Shown here in pieces: positions 19,404-28,181 of a stretch of 48,011 nt of DNA. The notes beneath the pieces are model-generated. The model was not told the DNA's origin, ran no database searches, and saw only the letters and a list, made by a program, of their open reading frames with translations. The stretch is taken from assembly GCF_017302315.1 (NCBI RefSeq), contig NZ_JAFLDT010000025.1:1-48011 (forward strand), in the 5' to 3' direction. Made by a program: the position numbers and the translations under genes. How positions within the stretch are numbered: position 1 is the stretch's first letter; each line of letters begins with the position of its first letter. The DNA comes from Zoogloea sp. (GTDB taxonomy: Bacteria > Pseudomonadota > Gammaproteobacteria > Burkholderiales > Rhodocyclaceae).

Positions 19404-19714
19404 CACGGAACGGAAAACACGTACTTCCTGCACGGAGTGCCCTGGGGACAGCATGCCCGGTGGATCAGATGTGCTTGGGGCCAGAAGAGTGAGGATCAAC
19501 GGCAGGGATCGGAAAAAGTTAAGCTTTGCGCTTTGCCGCCGACAATTGTGAAATATTTATTCGGAACAAGCATCCAGGCCATGTAACCGAGCCAGGAAAG
19601 AAATAATGCGCAAATCAAGCGTCCAACGACGCCTAAAATCGTGCTGCATTCTGGAAAGACAGCTCATCGCATGATCAGCCTGCACTCCAGAACCCCTTCT
19701 CCCCCAAGAACGAG
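19404..19714. other. Divergent lapG / lapE intergenic region
   Basis: About 311 bases, more AT-rich than their surroundings in the middle (19500-19615), separate the divergent lapG and lapE starts and should hold both promoters. A candidate plus-strand pair is TTGCCG then TTTATT 17 bases later, around 19533-19562; this is weak. Two tiny ORFs precede lapE: 19606-19674 (22 codons, with AGGAAAG upstream) and 19671-19718 (15 codons). Each overlaps the next start by ATGA, the second overlapping the lapE start. Whether they are translated is unknown. Confidence 0.4.
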
Positions 19715-21547
19715 ATGACAATGTTCAACGCAACAACGCTCTCCGCCAGCCTCGCGCTTTGCTTCGTGGCAACATCGTTTGCCCAGGCGGGAACCCCCGG
19801 CACGCTTCCGGACGCCATCGAAAAGGCCGTTCTCCGCAACCCCGAGGTGCTTGCCCGACTGCACAACTACCAGGCATCTGACGCTGAACGGGACGTGGCA
19901 CGCGGAGGCTTGTTCCCTCGCATCGACCTGCAAGGCTATACCGGCCGGGAACGGCGTGAAACGCCGACCAGCCCTTCCGACACCTACACGCGGCCCGGCT
20001 ATCAACTGCAACTGCGCCAGTTGCTCTTCGACGGCTTCGCCACCGGCAACGAAGTGAAACGCCTGGGGTTCGCACGGGCGGTCCGGTATTTCGAACTCCT
20101 TGGCACCACTGACGAGATCGCCTACGAGGCCGCTCGTGCCTACCTGGATGTCCAGCGCTACCGCGACTTGAGCAGATTGGCCCAGGAAAACTGGGCCATC
20201 CACAAGGAAACCGTGGACCAGATCGAACGGCGAGTGAAAGCCGGTGTGGGCCGCCGCGTGGACCTGGAGCAAGCCTTCGGCCGGCTGGCCCTGGCCCAAT
20301 CCAACTGGCTGACCGAAAGCTCCAACCTCCACGACGTCAGCCAGCGCTACCAACGTGTGGTGGGTGAAGCACCCGCGGACAAGCTCGAAGCAAGCCCGGC
20401 TCTGGGTCAACAATTGCCCGTCGAAAAAGACCTGTTGCGGCAGGCGATCAATGACAACCCCAGCTTCCGTGCAGCGGTCGCCAACATCCGCTCCTCCCGG
20501 GCCAATATTGACGTCCAGCGTGCCAACAATCTGCCGACAGTCGAGTTTCGCGCCAGTACCGGCATGGACAAGAACCTTCTTGGTGTTACCGGTGAAACCA
20601 ATTCGACGGCGCTGCAGGTGCTGCTCAACTGGAATCTCTACAAGGGTGGCTCCGATGAGGCGCGCATCCGCCAGTCCCACGAGCAGCTCTACAACGCCAC
20701 CGATCTGCGTGACAAAGCCTGCCGGGACGTCCGACAGCAAACAGCGATCGCCTGGAACGACGTGAAGAAGCTCAAGGAGCAACTCGTGTACCTGGAACAG
20801 CACCAGCTTTCCACCGAGAAAGCTCGGGATGCCTACCGTCAACAGTTCGACATCGGCCAGCGCAGCCTGCTTGACGTACTCAACACCGAAAACGAACTCT
20901 TCGATGCCAAGCGGGCAACAGTGCGCGCCCGCTATGATCTGACCCAGGCCGAACTGCGCGTACTCACCCAGACGCATCGCATTCTGCCCGCGGTGCAACT
21001 CACCTCCGTCGCCAAGACGGCCCCCGAGGAAGCAGGCGTCACAGACCCGGCACAGGACGACGTGGTCCAATGCAGCACCGAACTACCGAACGTACCGCCT
21101 CTTGACACTATCGGTGCCATGCGGGGTCGCCCTGAACCTGCGCCCGTACCCCTGCCTGCCGCCAGCGCCACGGCAGCAGCGGCCGTACCCGTGGCGGCCA
21201 CCACGCCTGCCGCCGCCCCCGCCATCGAATCGCTGATCAAGTCCTGGGCGGCCGCCTGGTCTGCAAAGGATTTCAAAGGCTACAAGACTTTCTATTCGTC
21301 CCGCTTCCAGCCCGAACAGGGCAAGCTTGATGCCTGGATGGCCGTGCGCGAAAAGCGCCTCGCAAAACCCGGCGATATCACGGTGACGGTTGAAAAGCTG
21401 AACGTGCGCAACGTATCCGCCACGGCTGCCGAGGCTAGCTTCACCCAGCACTACCGATCCGCCGACTTCAAGGACGCCGGGCCAAAGACGCTTCACTACG
21501 AGCTCGAGAACGGGCAATGGAAGATCGTCCGCGAATCAAATCGCTGA
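19715..21547 (+). CDS. lapE: TolC-family outer-membrane channel with C-terminal NTF2-like domain
   Basis: Outer-membrane efflux protein for type I secretion, 610 residues. A Sec signal peptide with a SFAQA-like cleavage region ends near residue 26. Two TolC-type repeats follow (about 30-235 and 240-440), with the typical helical pattern and the segment DIGQRSLLDVLNTENELFDA. After residue 440 comes an Ala/Pro-rich linker (about 470-500) and then a separate domain (about 503-608; SLIKSWAAAWSAKDFKGYK through ENGQWKIVRE). That domain resembles the NTF2-like/DUF4440-type domains found at the end of some L,D-transpeptidases. Such a tail is not part of standard TolC proteins. Start ATG 19715 or 19721. 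Presumed third component of the LapBC export machine. Confidence 0.88.
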   Translation: MTMFNATTLSASLALCFVATSFAQAGTPGTLPDAIEKAVLRNPEVLARLHNYQASDAERDVARGGLFPRIDLQGYTGRERRETPTSPSDTYTRPGYQLQLRQLLFDGFATGNEVKRLGFARAVRYFELLGTTDEIAYEAARAYLDVQRYRDLSRLAQENWAIHKETVDQIERRVKAGVGRRVDLEQAFGRLALAQSNWLTESSNLHDVSQRYQRVVGEAPADKLEASPALGQQLPVEKDLLRQAINDNPSFRAAVANIRSSRANIDVQRANNLPTVEFRASTGMDKNLLGVTGETNSTALQVLLNWNLYKGGSDEARIRQSHEQLYNATDLRDKACRDVRQQTAIAWNDVKKLKEQLVYLEQHQLSTEKARDAYRQQFDIGQRSLLDVLNTENELFDAKRATVRARYDLTQAELRVLTQTHRILPAVQLTSVAKTAPEEAGVTDPAQDDVVQCSTELPNVPPLDTIGAMRGRPEPAPVPLPAASATAAAAVPVAATTPAAAPAIESLIKSWAAAWSAKDFKGYKTFYSSRFQPEQGKLDAWMAVREKRLAKPGDITVTVEKLNVRNVSATAAEASFTQHYRSADFKDAGPKTLHYELENGQWKIVRESNR

Positions 21548-21592
21548 CCCCTCCACTCCAGCCGCCCCTGCTTTTCACGAGGCGGCATCAAT

Positions 21593-21625
21593 AAAAAAAC
21601 GGGAGCCAATCGGCTCCCGTTTTTT
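21593..21625. terminator. Bidirectional terminator after lapE
   Basis: Perfect stem CGGGAGCC / GGCTCCCG (21600-21607 and 21612-21619) with loop AATC, flanked by a run of A on the left and a run of T on the right. It lies between the convergent lapE and the Rieske oxygenase gene and should serve both. Confidence 0.93.
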
Positions 21626-21641
21626 ACTGCGTTCGGACACG

Positions 21642-22745
21642 TCAGAGGTGTGGCTGGATGATGCGCCGATAAAATTCGTGAAAGTGCTGCATCCCGTCTT
21701 CATAGGGTGACTGGTAGGGCCCGACCTCATTGCGCCCCTCACGCATCAATGCCAAACGCCCACGATCCATGCGCTCGCCAATATCGTCGTCCTCAATCGC
21801 GGTTTCCATATATGCGGCCTGCTCGGCCTCAACGAAATCGCGCTCAAACTCGAGGATCTCTTCGGGATAGTAGAACTCGACCACGTTGGTGGTCTTATTC
21901 ACGTCCGTCGGAATCAGTGTGCTCACCACCAGCACATGGGGGTACCACTCGACCATGATGTTGGGAAAGTAGGTCAGCCAGATGGCACCGTGCTTCGGCA
22001 TTTCGCCGCCATGACAGGCCATGACGGCCTCGTGCCAGCGCTTGTAGGTGGGGGAACCGGGCTTCTGAAGGGAGGTGATCCCGACGCGCTGCACCGAATA
22101 CCATTCACCAAACTGCCACGTCAGGTCATCGCAGGTGACGAACTGACCAAGCCCCGGATGAAAGGGCACCACGTGATAGTCCTCGAGGTAGACCTCGATG
22201 AACGTCTTCCAGTTGTAGTTGCAGTGATGGATCTCGACCTTGTCGAGCTTGTAACCGGCAAAGTTGAGCTCCCTTGCCACCTGCATGCCCGCCAGATCGG
22301 CATTGGCGGAACGGGGACCCTTGAACAACAGGCCCTGCCAGTTCTCTAGCTTTTGACGCTGTAGATTGAGACAGGGATTGTCCGCAAAATGCGGTGCTCC
22401 AATGAGCAAGCCGTCGGGATTGTAGGTCCAGCGGTGAATCGGACAGACGATGTTCCTGTCAGCCGTTCCGGCGCCTTGCAACATGATGGCCTGGCGATGG
22501 CGGCAGATGTTGGACATCTGGTAGAAGCCATCCTCACGATTGATCAATAGCTTGGAGTGGTCCAGCCATTCGAGGGAACGGTACCGATCAAGCTCCGGCA
22601 CCATGAGTTCGTGGCCGACGTAGCCCGGACCGGCATCGAAAAGGAGACGTTTCTCCAGTTCAAAAACCTTGTCATCGAAGTACCACGAGACCGGCAACTG
22701 GGAAACCGCCGGCGAAAGAAGTGCCTGAGAAGCAATGTCAGACAT
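21642..22745 (-). CDS. Rieske non-heme iron oxygenase, alpha-subunit type
   Basis: Predicted ring-hydroxylating or demethylating oxygenase, 367 residues. The Rieske [2Fe-2S] ligands are visible as CRH (NICRHRQAIM, about residues 80-89) and CPIH (about 100-103). The mononuclear iron site appears as VYLEDYHVVPFHPG (about 186-199). Glu stands three residues before the first His, where many aromatic dioxygenases have Asp; choline-monooxygenase-like members share this. The late Asp-rich segment IEDDDIGERMDRG fits the remaining ligand region. No reductase or beta subunit lies nearby. The gene is divergent from xseB-ispA-dxs, a neighbourhood I recall from other betaproteobacteria. The substrate cannot be read from the sequence. 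Confidence 0.85.
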   Translation of the reverse strand: MSDIASQALLSPAVSQLPVSWYFDDKVFELEKRLLFDAGPGYVGHELMVPELDRYRSLEWLDHSKLLINREDGFYQMSNICRHRQAIMLQGAGTADRNIVCPIHRWTYNPDGLLIGAPHFADNPCLNLQRQKLENWQGLLFKGPRSANADLAGMQVARELNFAGYKLDKVEIHHCNYNWKTFIEVYLEDYHVVPFHPGLGQFVTCDDLTWQFGEWYSVQRVGITSLQKPGSPTYKRWHEAVMACHGGEMPKHGAIWLTYFPNIMVEWYPHVLVVSTLIPTDVNKTTNVVEFYYPEEILEFERDFVEAEQAAYMETAIEDDDIGERMDRGRLALMREGRNEVGPYQSPYEDGMQHFHEFYRRIIQPHL

Positions 22746-22792
22746 CCCGAACCCCCTGATTCAAAGCGAAAGCCCGAAACGTAAAACGCGAG

Positions 22793-22798
22793 ATTATA
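22793..22798 (-). promoter_or_regulatory. -10 box of the Rieske oxygenase promoter
   Basis: On the minus strand this reads TATAAT, a perfect consensus, within the AT-rich part of the divergent spacer and 48 bases before the start codon. Seventeen bases upstream is TTCAGG, a partial -35 match. Confidence 0.6.
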
Positions 22799-22811
22799 TA
22801 GTATTACGCGT

Positions 22812-22841
22812 TTGACCTGAAGCCCGGCCATAGGCTATTTT
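22812..22841 (+). promoter_or_regulatory. Candidate promoter of xseB-ispA-dxs
   Basis: TTGACC at 22812-22817 and TATTTT at 22836-22841, spaced by 18 bases, 31 bases before the xseB start. The -35 match is good and the -10 match moderate. Its back-to-back arrangement with the oxygenase promoter leaves little room for separate operators. Confidence 0.5.
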
Positions 22842-22872
22842 TACGGTTTCAGTACCTTGAATCCAGCCGAGA

Positions 22873-23091
22873 ATGGTCAAGCCTTCCAAGACGCCCAGTT
22901 TCGAATCCGCAGTCTCCGAGCTGGAAGTGATCGTCCAGGAGATGGAGAACAGCCAGCTCCCCCTTGATCAGGCTCTTGCCGCCTATCAGCGCGGCTTCGT
23001 GCTCTTGCGCCAGTGCCAGGACTTCCTCGGCAAGGCGGAGCAATCCATCCGCCTCCTCGAAACCACTGATACGGAAGCCCCATCGGCATGA
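22873..23091 (+). CDS. xseB: Exodeoxyribonuclease VII small subunit
   Basis: Small helical subunit (72 residues) of exonuclease VII, which degrades single-stranded DNA together with XseA. The family signature is clear: SFESAVSELEVIVQEME followed by LPLDQALAAYQRGFVLLRQC. The length is typical. It overlaps ispA by four bases (ATGA), so the two are translationally coupled. The large subunit gene xseA is not in the window. The xseB-ispA-dxs order is common in Proteobacteria. Confidence 0.95.
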   Translation: MVKPSKTPSFESAVSELEVIVQEMENSQLPLDQALAAYQRGFVLLRQCQDFLGKAEQSIRLLETTDTEAPSA

Positions 23092-23984
23092 CCACCCAAG
23101 GCTTCAACCAATGGATGTCCCACATCCAGGAGCGCACCGAGGCCGCCTTGGCGCGCGCCCTCCCCGCACCCGATATCGCCCCTGCCCGCCTCCACGAAGC
23201 CATGCGCTACGCCGTACTGGGTGGCGGCAAGCGTGTGCGCCCACTGCTTGTTCACGCCGCGGGGGACGTGAGCGGCGGCGCGCCTGAGCGCCTCGACCGG
23301 GCGGCCTGCGCCATTGAAATGATCCACGCCTATTCGCTGGTGCATGACGACATGCCCTGCATGGACGATGACACACTGCGCCGTGGCAAACCCACGGTCC
23401 ATGTCCAGTTTGACGACGCGACGGCCCTGCTGGTCGGCGACGCCCTGCAGACCCTGGCCTTTCAGCACATCGCGGAATCGCAGGTAAGCGACTCCCCCCA
23501 ACGACAACTGGGCATGATCCGCCAGCTCGCCATTGCCTCCGGATCCCGTGGGATGGCCGGCGGGCAGGCCATTGACCTGGCATCGGTAGGCCTGCAGCTA
23601 ACCCTTGCCGAACTGGAGTTCATGCACATCCACAAGACCGGCGCACTGATCCGGGCATCCATCGGCCTTGGCGTACAATGCGGCCGTGACCTTGGCGAAG
23701 ACGAACTGGCATCCTTGGACCACGTGGGCAAGGTGATAGGCCTGCTGTTTCAGGTGGTGGACGACATCCTCGATGCCGAAGCGGATACAGCCACGCTGGG
23801 CAAAACGGCGGGCAAGGATGCCGCCAATGACAAGCCGACTTACGTCAGCCTGCTGGGCGTCACGCGCGCGCGCGCACTGGCCGAAGAAATGTGCGCAGAA
23901 GCGCTGGATCGCCTTGCCGCATTCGGACAGCCCGCTCGCCGCCTCTCCGAACTGACGAGATTCATCGTCCACCGGCAGTTTTGA
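23088..23984 (+). CDS. ispA: Farnesyl diphosphate synthase (short-chain polyprenyl synthetase)
   Basis: Cytoplasmic prenyltransferase that condenses DMAPP with IPP to geranyl and then farnesyl diphosphate, 298 residues. Both Asp-rich motifs are present: the first in HDDMPCMDDD (about residues 86-95), the second in FQVVDDILDAEAD (about 221-233). The GGGKRVRP substrate loop lies near residues 45-52. The length matches E. coli IspA. It is coupled to xseB upstream and separated by 51 bases from dxs, so the pathway's first enzyme and its prenyl elongation step are made together. Confidence 0.95.
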   Translation: MTTQGFNQWMSHIQERTEAALARALPAPDIAPARLHEAMRYAVLGGGKRVRPLLVHAAGDVSGGAPERLDRAACAIEMIHAYSLVHDDMPCMDDDTLRRGKPTVHVQFDDATALLVGDALQTLAFQHIAESQVSDSPQRQLGMIRQLAIASGSRGMAGGQAIDLASVGLQLTLAELEFMHIHKTGALIRASIGLGVQCGRDLGEDELASLDHVGKVIGLLFQVVDDILDAEADTATLGKTAGKDAANDKPTYVSLLGVTRARALAEEMCAEALDRLAAFGQPARRLSELTRFIVHRQF

Positions 23985-24035
23985 CACCCGCCATCGCACA
24001 CCCAAGAACACTCATTAACGACCCGGTAACCCGGA

Positions 24036-25934
24036 ATGCCCCTCGGAACGCAGCCCGCCACTCCCCGCAGCAGCCTGCTGGAAAGCATTGCCTCGCCCGC
24101 GGACCTGCGCCAGCTCGACCCCAGCCAGCTCTCCCAGCTGGCCGACGAGTTGCGCAATTTCCTGATCAGCTCTGTATCCCGCACAGGTGGTCATCTTTCG
24201 TCCAACCTAGGTACCATTGAGCTCACGGTTGCCCTGCATTACGTTTTCAACACGCCTGAAGACCGCATCGTCTGGGACGTGGGCCACCAGACCTACGCCC
24301 ACAAGATTCTCACCGGCCGCCGCGAAGCCATGGCCGGACTTCGTCAATACCAGGGTATCTCGGGCTTTCCGAGGCGCTCTGAGAGCGACTACGACACCTT
24401 CGGCACCGCCCACTCGTCCACCTCCATCTCGGCGGCCCTGGGCATGGCCGAGGCCGCCCGCATGCGTGGCGAGGATCGTCGCGCCATTGCAGTGATCGGA
24501 GATGGCGCCATGTCCGCCGGCATGGCCTTCGAGGCCCTCAACAACGCGGGCGACATCCACGACACCAACTTGCTGGTCATCCTCAACGACAACGAGATGT
24601 CTATCTCGCCACCGGTTGGAGCCCTCAACAAGCACCTGTCACGCTTGCTGTCGGGCAAGCTCTACAACGGTGCCCGCAAGATCGGCAAGCGCTTCCTCGA
24701 GAATCTGCCTCCGCCCGTCTTTGAACTGGCGCGCCGCACCGAGGAGCACGTCAAGGGCATGGTGATGCCGGGCACCATGTTCGAGGAATTCGGCTTCAAC
24801 TACATCGGCCCCATCGACGGGCACGACCTGGAGTCCCTGCTCCCCACGCTGCAGAACCTGCGCACGCTGAAGGGCCCGCAGTTCCTGCACGTCATCACCC
24901 GCAAGGGCCAGGGCTACAAGCTGGCCGAGGCCGACCCCATCCTCTACCACGGCGTCTCCCGTTTCGACCACACGGCCGGCATTGCCACCGGCAAGGATGC
25001 CAAGGGCGGCGGCAAGCTCACCTACACCCAGGTGTTCGGCGACTGGCTGTGCGACATGGCCGCCGCCGACGAGCGGCTTGTGGCCATCACCCCGGCGATG
25101 CGCGAAGGCTCCGGCATGGTCCGTTTCGCTCAGGAGCACCCCACCCGTTACTACGATGTGGGCATCGCCGAGCAGCACGCCCTCACCTTCGGCGCAGGCC
25201 TTGCCTGCGAAGGCTTCAAGCCTGTGGTGGCCATCTACTCGACCTTCCTGCAGCGCGCCTACGATCAGCTGATTCATGACATCGCCCTGCAGAACCTGCC
25301 AGTCATGATGGCCATCGACCGGGCGGGCCTGGTGGGTGCCGACGGAGCCACGCACCACGGCGCCTTCGACATTTCCTATCTGCTGTGCGTCCCCAACCTG
25401 ACGATCTTCTGCCCGGCGGACGAAAACGAATGCCGGCAGATGCTCTACACCGCCTATCGGCACGACGGCCCCACCGCCGTGCGCTACCCCCGTGGCAGCG
25501 GCCTCGGCGTCACCCCGCAGGCCACGATGCAGACCTTGCCCATCGGCAAGGGTGAGATCCGTCGTAACGGCAATCGCACCGCGCTGCTGGCTTTCGGCAG
25601 CATGCTGGGCGCCGCCCTGCAGGTCGGTGAAGAGCTGGACGCTACGGTCGCAAACATGCGATTTGCCAAGCCCATTGACCGGGATCTCATCCTCCGGCTG
25701 GCCGACACCCATGATCTGCTGGTAAGCCTCGAAGAGAACGCCACGATCGGCGGTGCGGGTTCCGAGATCGCCCGCGTGCTTCACGAAGCCGGAAAGCCCA
25801 CCCGCTTGCTGCAGATCGGCCTGCCCGACCGCTTCATCGACCATGGTGACCAGGCGCAGCTGATGGCCGAAATCGGCCTCAATGCCCAGGCAATCCGCCA
25901 ACGGATTGAAGAGGCCTATAGGCCGAATAGTTGA
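24036..25934 (+). CDS. dxs: 1-deoxy-D-xylulose-5-phosphate synthase
   Basis: Thiamine-diphosphate enzyme that starts the MEP pathway by joining pyruvate and glyceraldehyde 3-phosphate, 632 residues. The ThDP/Mg motif is [18 protein letters not shown] (about residues 153-170) followed by NDNEMSIS. Transketolase-like features are present: [16 protein letters not shown] in the N-terminal domain, and [14 protein letters not shown] and [15 protein letters not shown] in the middle domain. The downstream gap to folE2 is 82 bases and contains a structured segment. The start MPLGTQP gives normal length; an alternative start further in cannot be excluded. Confidence 0.96.
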   Translation: MPLGTQPATPRSSLLESIASPADLRQLDPSQLSQLADELRNFLISSVSRTGGHLSSNLGTIELTVALHYVFNTPEDRIVWDVGHQTYAHKILTGRREAMAGLRQYQGISGFPRRSESDYDTFGTAHSSTSISAALGMAEAARMRGEDRRAIAVIGDGAMSAGMAFEALNNAGDIHDTNLLVILNDNEMSISPPVGALNKHLSRLLSGKLYNGARKIGKRFLENLPPPVFELARRTEEHVKGMVMPGTMFEEFGFNYIGPIDGHDLESLLPTLQNLRTLKGPQFLHVITRKGQGYKLAEADPILYHGVSRFDHTAGIATGKDAKGGGKLTYTQVFGDWLCDMAAADERLVAITPAMREGSGMVRFAQEHPTRYYDVGIAEQHALTFGAGLACEGFKPVVAIYSTFLQRAYDQLIHDIALQNLPVMMAIDRAGLVGADGATHHGAFDISYLLCVPNLTIFCPADENECRQMLYTAYRHDGPTAVRYPRGSGLGVTPQATMQTLPIGKGEIRRNGNRTALLAFGSMLGAALQVGEELDATVANMRFAKPIDRDLILRLADTHDLLVSLEENATIGGAGSEIARVLHEAGKPTRLLQIGLPDRFIDHGDQAQLMAEIGLNAQAIRQRIEEAYRPNS

Positions 25935-25992
25935 GTGCTTTTGTCGGGAATGATAGGATCAATTTACCAAGGGGCCATAGATCCCCATTCCC
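25931..25992 (+). promoter_or_regulatory. Possible folE2 promoter and nested hairpin in the dxs-folE2 gap
   Basis: A long hairpin is formed by GGGAATG (25946-25952) with CATTCCC (25986-25992), enclosing GGATC (25956-25960) with GATCC (25980-25984) and a 19-base loop. No T-run follows, so it is not a simple terminator. TTGAGT (25931-25936) and TAGGAT (25955-25960), 18 bases apart, could be a promoter overlapping the 5' arm. Function unknown. Confidence 0.4.
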
Positions 25993-26016
25993 CAACGAGA
26001 TTTAACGAGAACAGTC

Positions 26017-26826
26017 ATGACTACGTGCGAAGCCCCCACTCCGATTCCGGATGTCCAGAACTCCGCGGACTCCCGCCAGTTAGCCATCAACAAGGTCGGC
26101 ATCAAAGCCATCCGTCACCCGATCCGCGTCCAGGACAAGAATGGCGGCGTCCAGCACACCATTGCGGTCTTCAACATGTACGTCGGTCTGCCCCACAACT
26201 TCAAGGGCACCCACATGTCCCGTTTCGTGGAGATTCTGAACAGCCATGAGCGCGAGATCTCGGTCGAGTCCTTTGAACCGATGCTGCGTGAGATGGTGAG
26301 GAAGCTCGAAGCCGAGACCGGCCACGTGGAGATGACCTTCCCCTACTTCATCAACAAGGCAGCCCCCGTCTCGGGCGTCCAGAGCCTGATGGACTATGAG
26401 GTCACTTTCATTGGCGAAATCAGGGAAGGCGGCGCCTACGAGTTCACGATGCGCATCGTCGTGCCTGTCACGAGTCTGTGCCCCTGCTCGAAGAAGATTT
26501 CGGAATACGGCGCGCACAACCAGCGCTCCCACGTCACGGTAACCACCACAACGAATGACCACCTTTGGATCGAGGAGCTGGTACAGCTCGTCGAGGGGCA
26601 GGCATCCTGTGAGCTATATGGTCTTCTCAAGCGACCCGACGAAAAATTCGTGACCGAACGCGCTTACGACAACCCCAAGTTCGTCGAAGACATGGTGCGC
26701 GACGTGGCTGGCTGCCTCAACAGGGAAGTCCGTATTGATGCCTATACGGTGGAATCCGAGAATTTCGAATCCATCCACAATCACTCAGCCTATGCGCTGA
26801 TCGAGCACGACAAACGCACGATCTGA
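26017..26826 (+). CDS. folE2: GTP cyclohydrolase I, type IB (FolE2)
   Basis: Metal-dependent enzyme that makes dihydroneopterin triphosphate from GTP for folate synthesis (and queuosine-type deazapurines); it replaces the zinc enzyme FolE in some bacteria or conditions. The length of 269 residues is typical. The conserved metal-binding Cys lies in [20 protein letters not shown] (about residues 146-165), and the C-terminal conserved segment [16 protein letters not shown] is present. It follows dxs in the same direction with an 82-base gap. No Zur-like palindrome was recognised upstream. A strong terminator follows. Confidence 0.95.
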   Translation: MTTCEAPTPIPDVQNSADSRQLAINKVGIKAIRHPIRVQDKNGGVQHTIAVFNMYVGLPHNFKGTHMSRFVEILNSHEREISVESFEPMLREMVRKLEAETGHVEMTFPYFINKAAPVSGVQSLMDYEVTFIGEIREGGAYEFTMRIVVPVTSLCPCSKKISEYGAHNQRSHVTVTTTTNDHLWIEELVQLVEGQASCELYGLLKRPDEKFVTERAYDNPKFVEDMVRDVAGCLNREVRIDAYTVESENFESIHNHSAYALIEHDKRTI

Positions 26827-26867
26827 AACCCACCCCTCCCGAAATGGAGGGCTACGAGATCAGGGCG

Positions 26868-26900
26868 AAAAAAAACGGAACCGAAGTTCCGTTTTTTTTT
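26868..26900. terminator. Bidirectional terminator between folE2 and rplS
   Basis: Stem CGGAAC / GTTCCG (26876-26881 and 26886-26891) with a CGAA tetraloop, flanked by eight A on the left and nine T on the right, so the paired region extends through the A/T runs. It lies between the convergent folE2 and rplS. Confidence 0.95.
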
Positions 26901-26914
26901 GCCCTGGAAATCGC

Positions 26915-27313
26915 TCAGGCCTTGGCAGCAGCAGCCTTGGCAGCGAAGGACTTGTAGTCCAGCTTTTCCTTGATACGTGCGGACTTGCCGGAGCGGCTGC
27001 GCAGATAGTAGAGCTTGGCGCGGCGAACATCGCCGCGACGCTTCACTTCAATGCTGGCCACCAGGGGCGAGTAGGTCTGGAACGTACGCTCCACGCCTTC
27101 GCCGGAAGAGATCTTGCGAACGATGAAACCGGAGTTGAGGCCGCGGTTACGCTTGGCAATGACAACACCTTCGTAAGCCTGCAGACGCTCGCGGTTGCCT
27201 TCCTTCACCTTGACCTGAACCACCACAGTGTCGCCGGGAGCGAACTCGGGGATGGCCTTGCCTTGGGTCAGACGGGCGATTTCTTCCTGTTCCAGTTGCT
27301 GAATGAGGTTCAT
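26915..27313 (-). CDS. rplS: 50S ribosomal protein L19
   Basis: Ribosomal large-subunit protein at the 30S-50S interface, 132 residues. It begins [15 protein letters not shown] and contains the family blocks [32 protein letters not shown] and [19 protein letters not shown]. Compared with the E. coli protein (115 residues) it has an Ala/Lys-rich C-terminal extension. AGGAG precedes the ATG at good spacing. It is the last gene of the rpsP-rimM-trmD-rplS operon. Confidence 0.97.
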   Translation of the reverse strand: MNLIQQLEQEEIARLTQGKAIPEFAPGDTVVVQVKVKEGNRERLQAYEGVVIAKRNRGLNSGFIVRKISSGEGVERTFQTYSPLVASIEVKRRGDVRRAKLYYLRSRSGKSARIKEKLDYKSFAAKAAAAKA

Positions 27314-27350
27314 GCGTAACTCCTGATAAAAATGGGGCCAGTGGCCTTTC

Positions 27351-27378
27351 GTGCAGAGCAGGTCGCCACCTGGTGCAC
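27351..27378 (-). other. Hairpin in the trmD-rplS spacer
   Basis: Read on the minus strand, GTGCA pairs with TGCAC and encloses CAGGT / ACCTG around a GGCG loop. A second small stem, GGCC / GGCC with loop ACT, and a short T-run follow before the rplS ribosome-binding site. It may be a leader structure for L19 control or a processing site; no function is shown. Confidence 0.45.
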
Positions 27379-27401
27379 GGCTTTGTTATGAAACCGGGAG
27401 A

Positions 27402-28181
27402 CTACGCTACCGGCTTCGCTTCTGACTGCCGGAATGCCTCCAGCAGTCGGAATTCTTCCTTACTCAACACTCGACCGGCCAGCAGATCCGGGCGCCGCTG
27501 CTCGGTACGCCCAAGGGACTGCTGCAACCTCCAGCGGCGGATCTCGGCATGGTTGCCCGAGAGCAACACCTCCGGAACGCTCACCCCGTGGTAATCCACC
27601 GGACGGGTGTAATGCGGGCAATCAAGCAGCCCGTCCACAAACGAGTCCTCCACCGCGGAGTCCTCGTCATTCAATGCGCCTGGTAGCTGCCGGATGAGCG
27701 CATCAAGCAACACCATCGCCGGTAACTCTCCTCCCGAGAGGACAAAATCACCCAGAGAAATCTCTTCATCGACGCAACGATCGATCAACCGCTGATCGAC
27801 GCCTTCATACCGGCCACACAGCAGGATGAGGGACGGTTCGGACAGAAGCTGAAGCACCTTCCGGTGATCCAGCGGCTTCCCCTGGGGCGACAAATAGATC
27901 ACCCGCCCCGCCGTGCCCGCTGACTCCAGTTGTCTGGCCTTCGCCGCACCGATGGCCTTCTCCAGCGGCCCCGGCAACATCACCATCCCCGGACCACCGC
28001 CATACGGACGGTCATCCACCGTGCGATGCCGATCTTCAGTGAAATCCCGAGGATTCCAGCAGTGAATCTCGTACAGTGCCCTGTCCCGCGCCCGCCCGGT
28101 TATGCCGAACTGCGACAGGGCAGAAAACATTTCGGGAAACAGCGTCAGGACGTCGTAGGCCTTGCGACCCTGATCAGACAT
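27402..28181 (-). CDS. trmD: tRNA (guanine-37-N1)-methyltransferase
   Basis: SPOUT-class enzyme that methylates G37 next to the anticodon of tRNAs reading CNN codons, 259 residues from the ATG at 28181. The knotted SAM-binding region is visible as [14 protein letters not shown] and [21 protein letters not shown]. The N-terminal [11 protein letters not shown] is typical. The start was chosen because its ATG overlaps the rimM stop (ATGA); the open frame extends 18 bases further upstream. Third gene of the rpsP operon. Confidence 0.96.
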   Translation of the reverse strand: MSDQGRKAYDVLTLFPEMFSALSQFGITGRARDRALYEIHCWNPRDFTEDRHRTVDDRPYGGGPGMVMLPGPLEKAIGAAKARQLESAGTAGRVIYLSPQGKPLDHRKVLQLLSEPSLILLCGRYEGVDQRLIDRCVDEEISLGDFVLSGGELPAMVLLDALIRQLPGALNDEDSAVEDSFVDGLLDCPHYTRPVDYHGVSVPEVLLSGNHAEIRRWRLQQSLGRTEQRRPDLLAGRVLSKEEFRLLEAFRQSEAKPVA

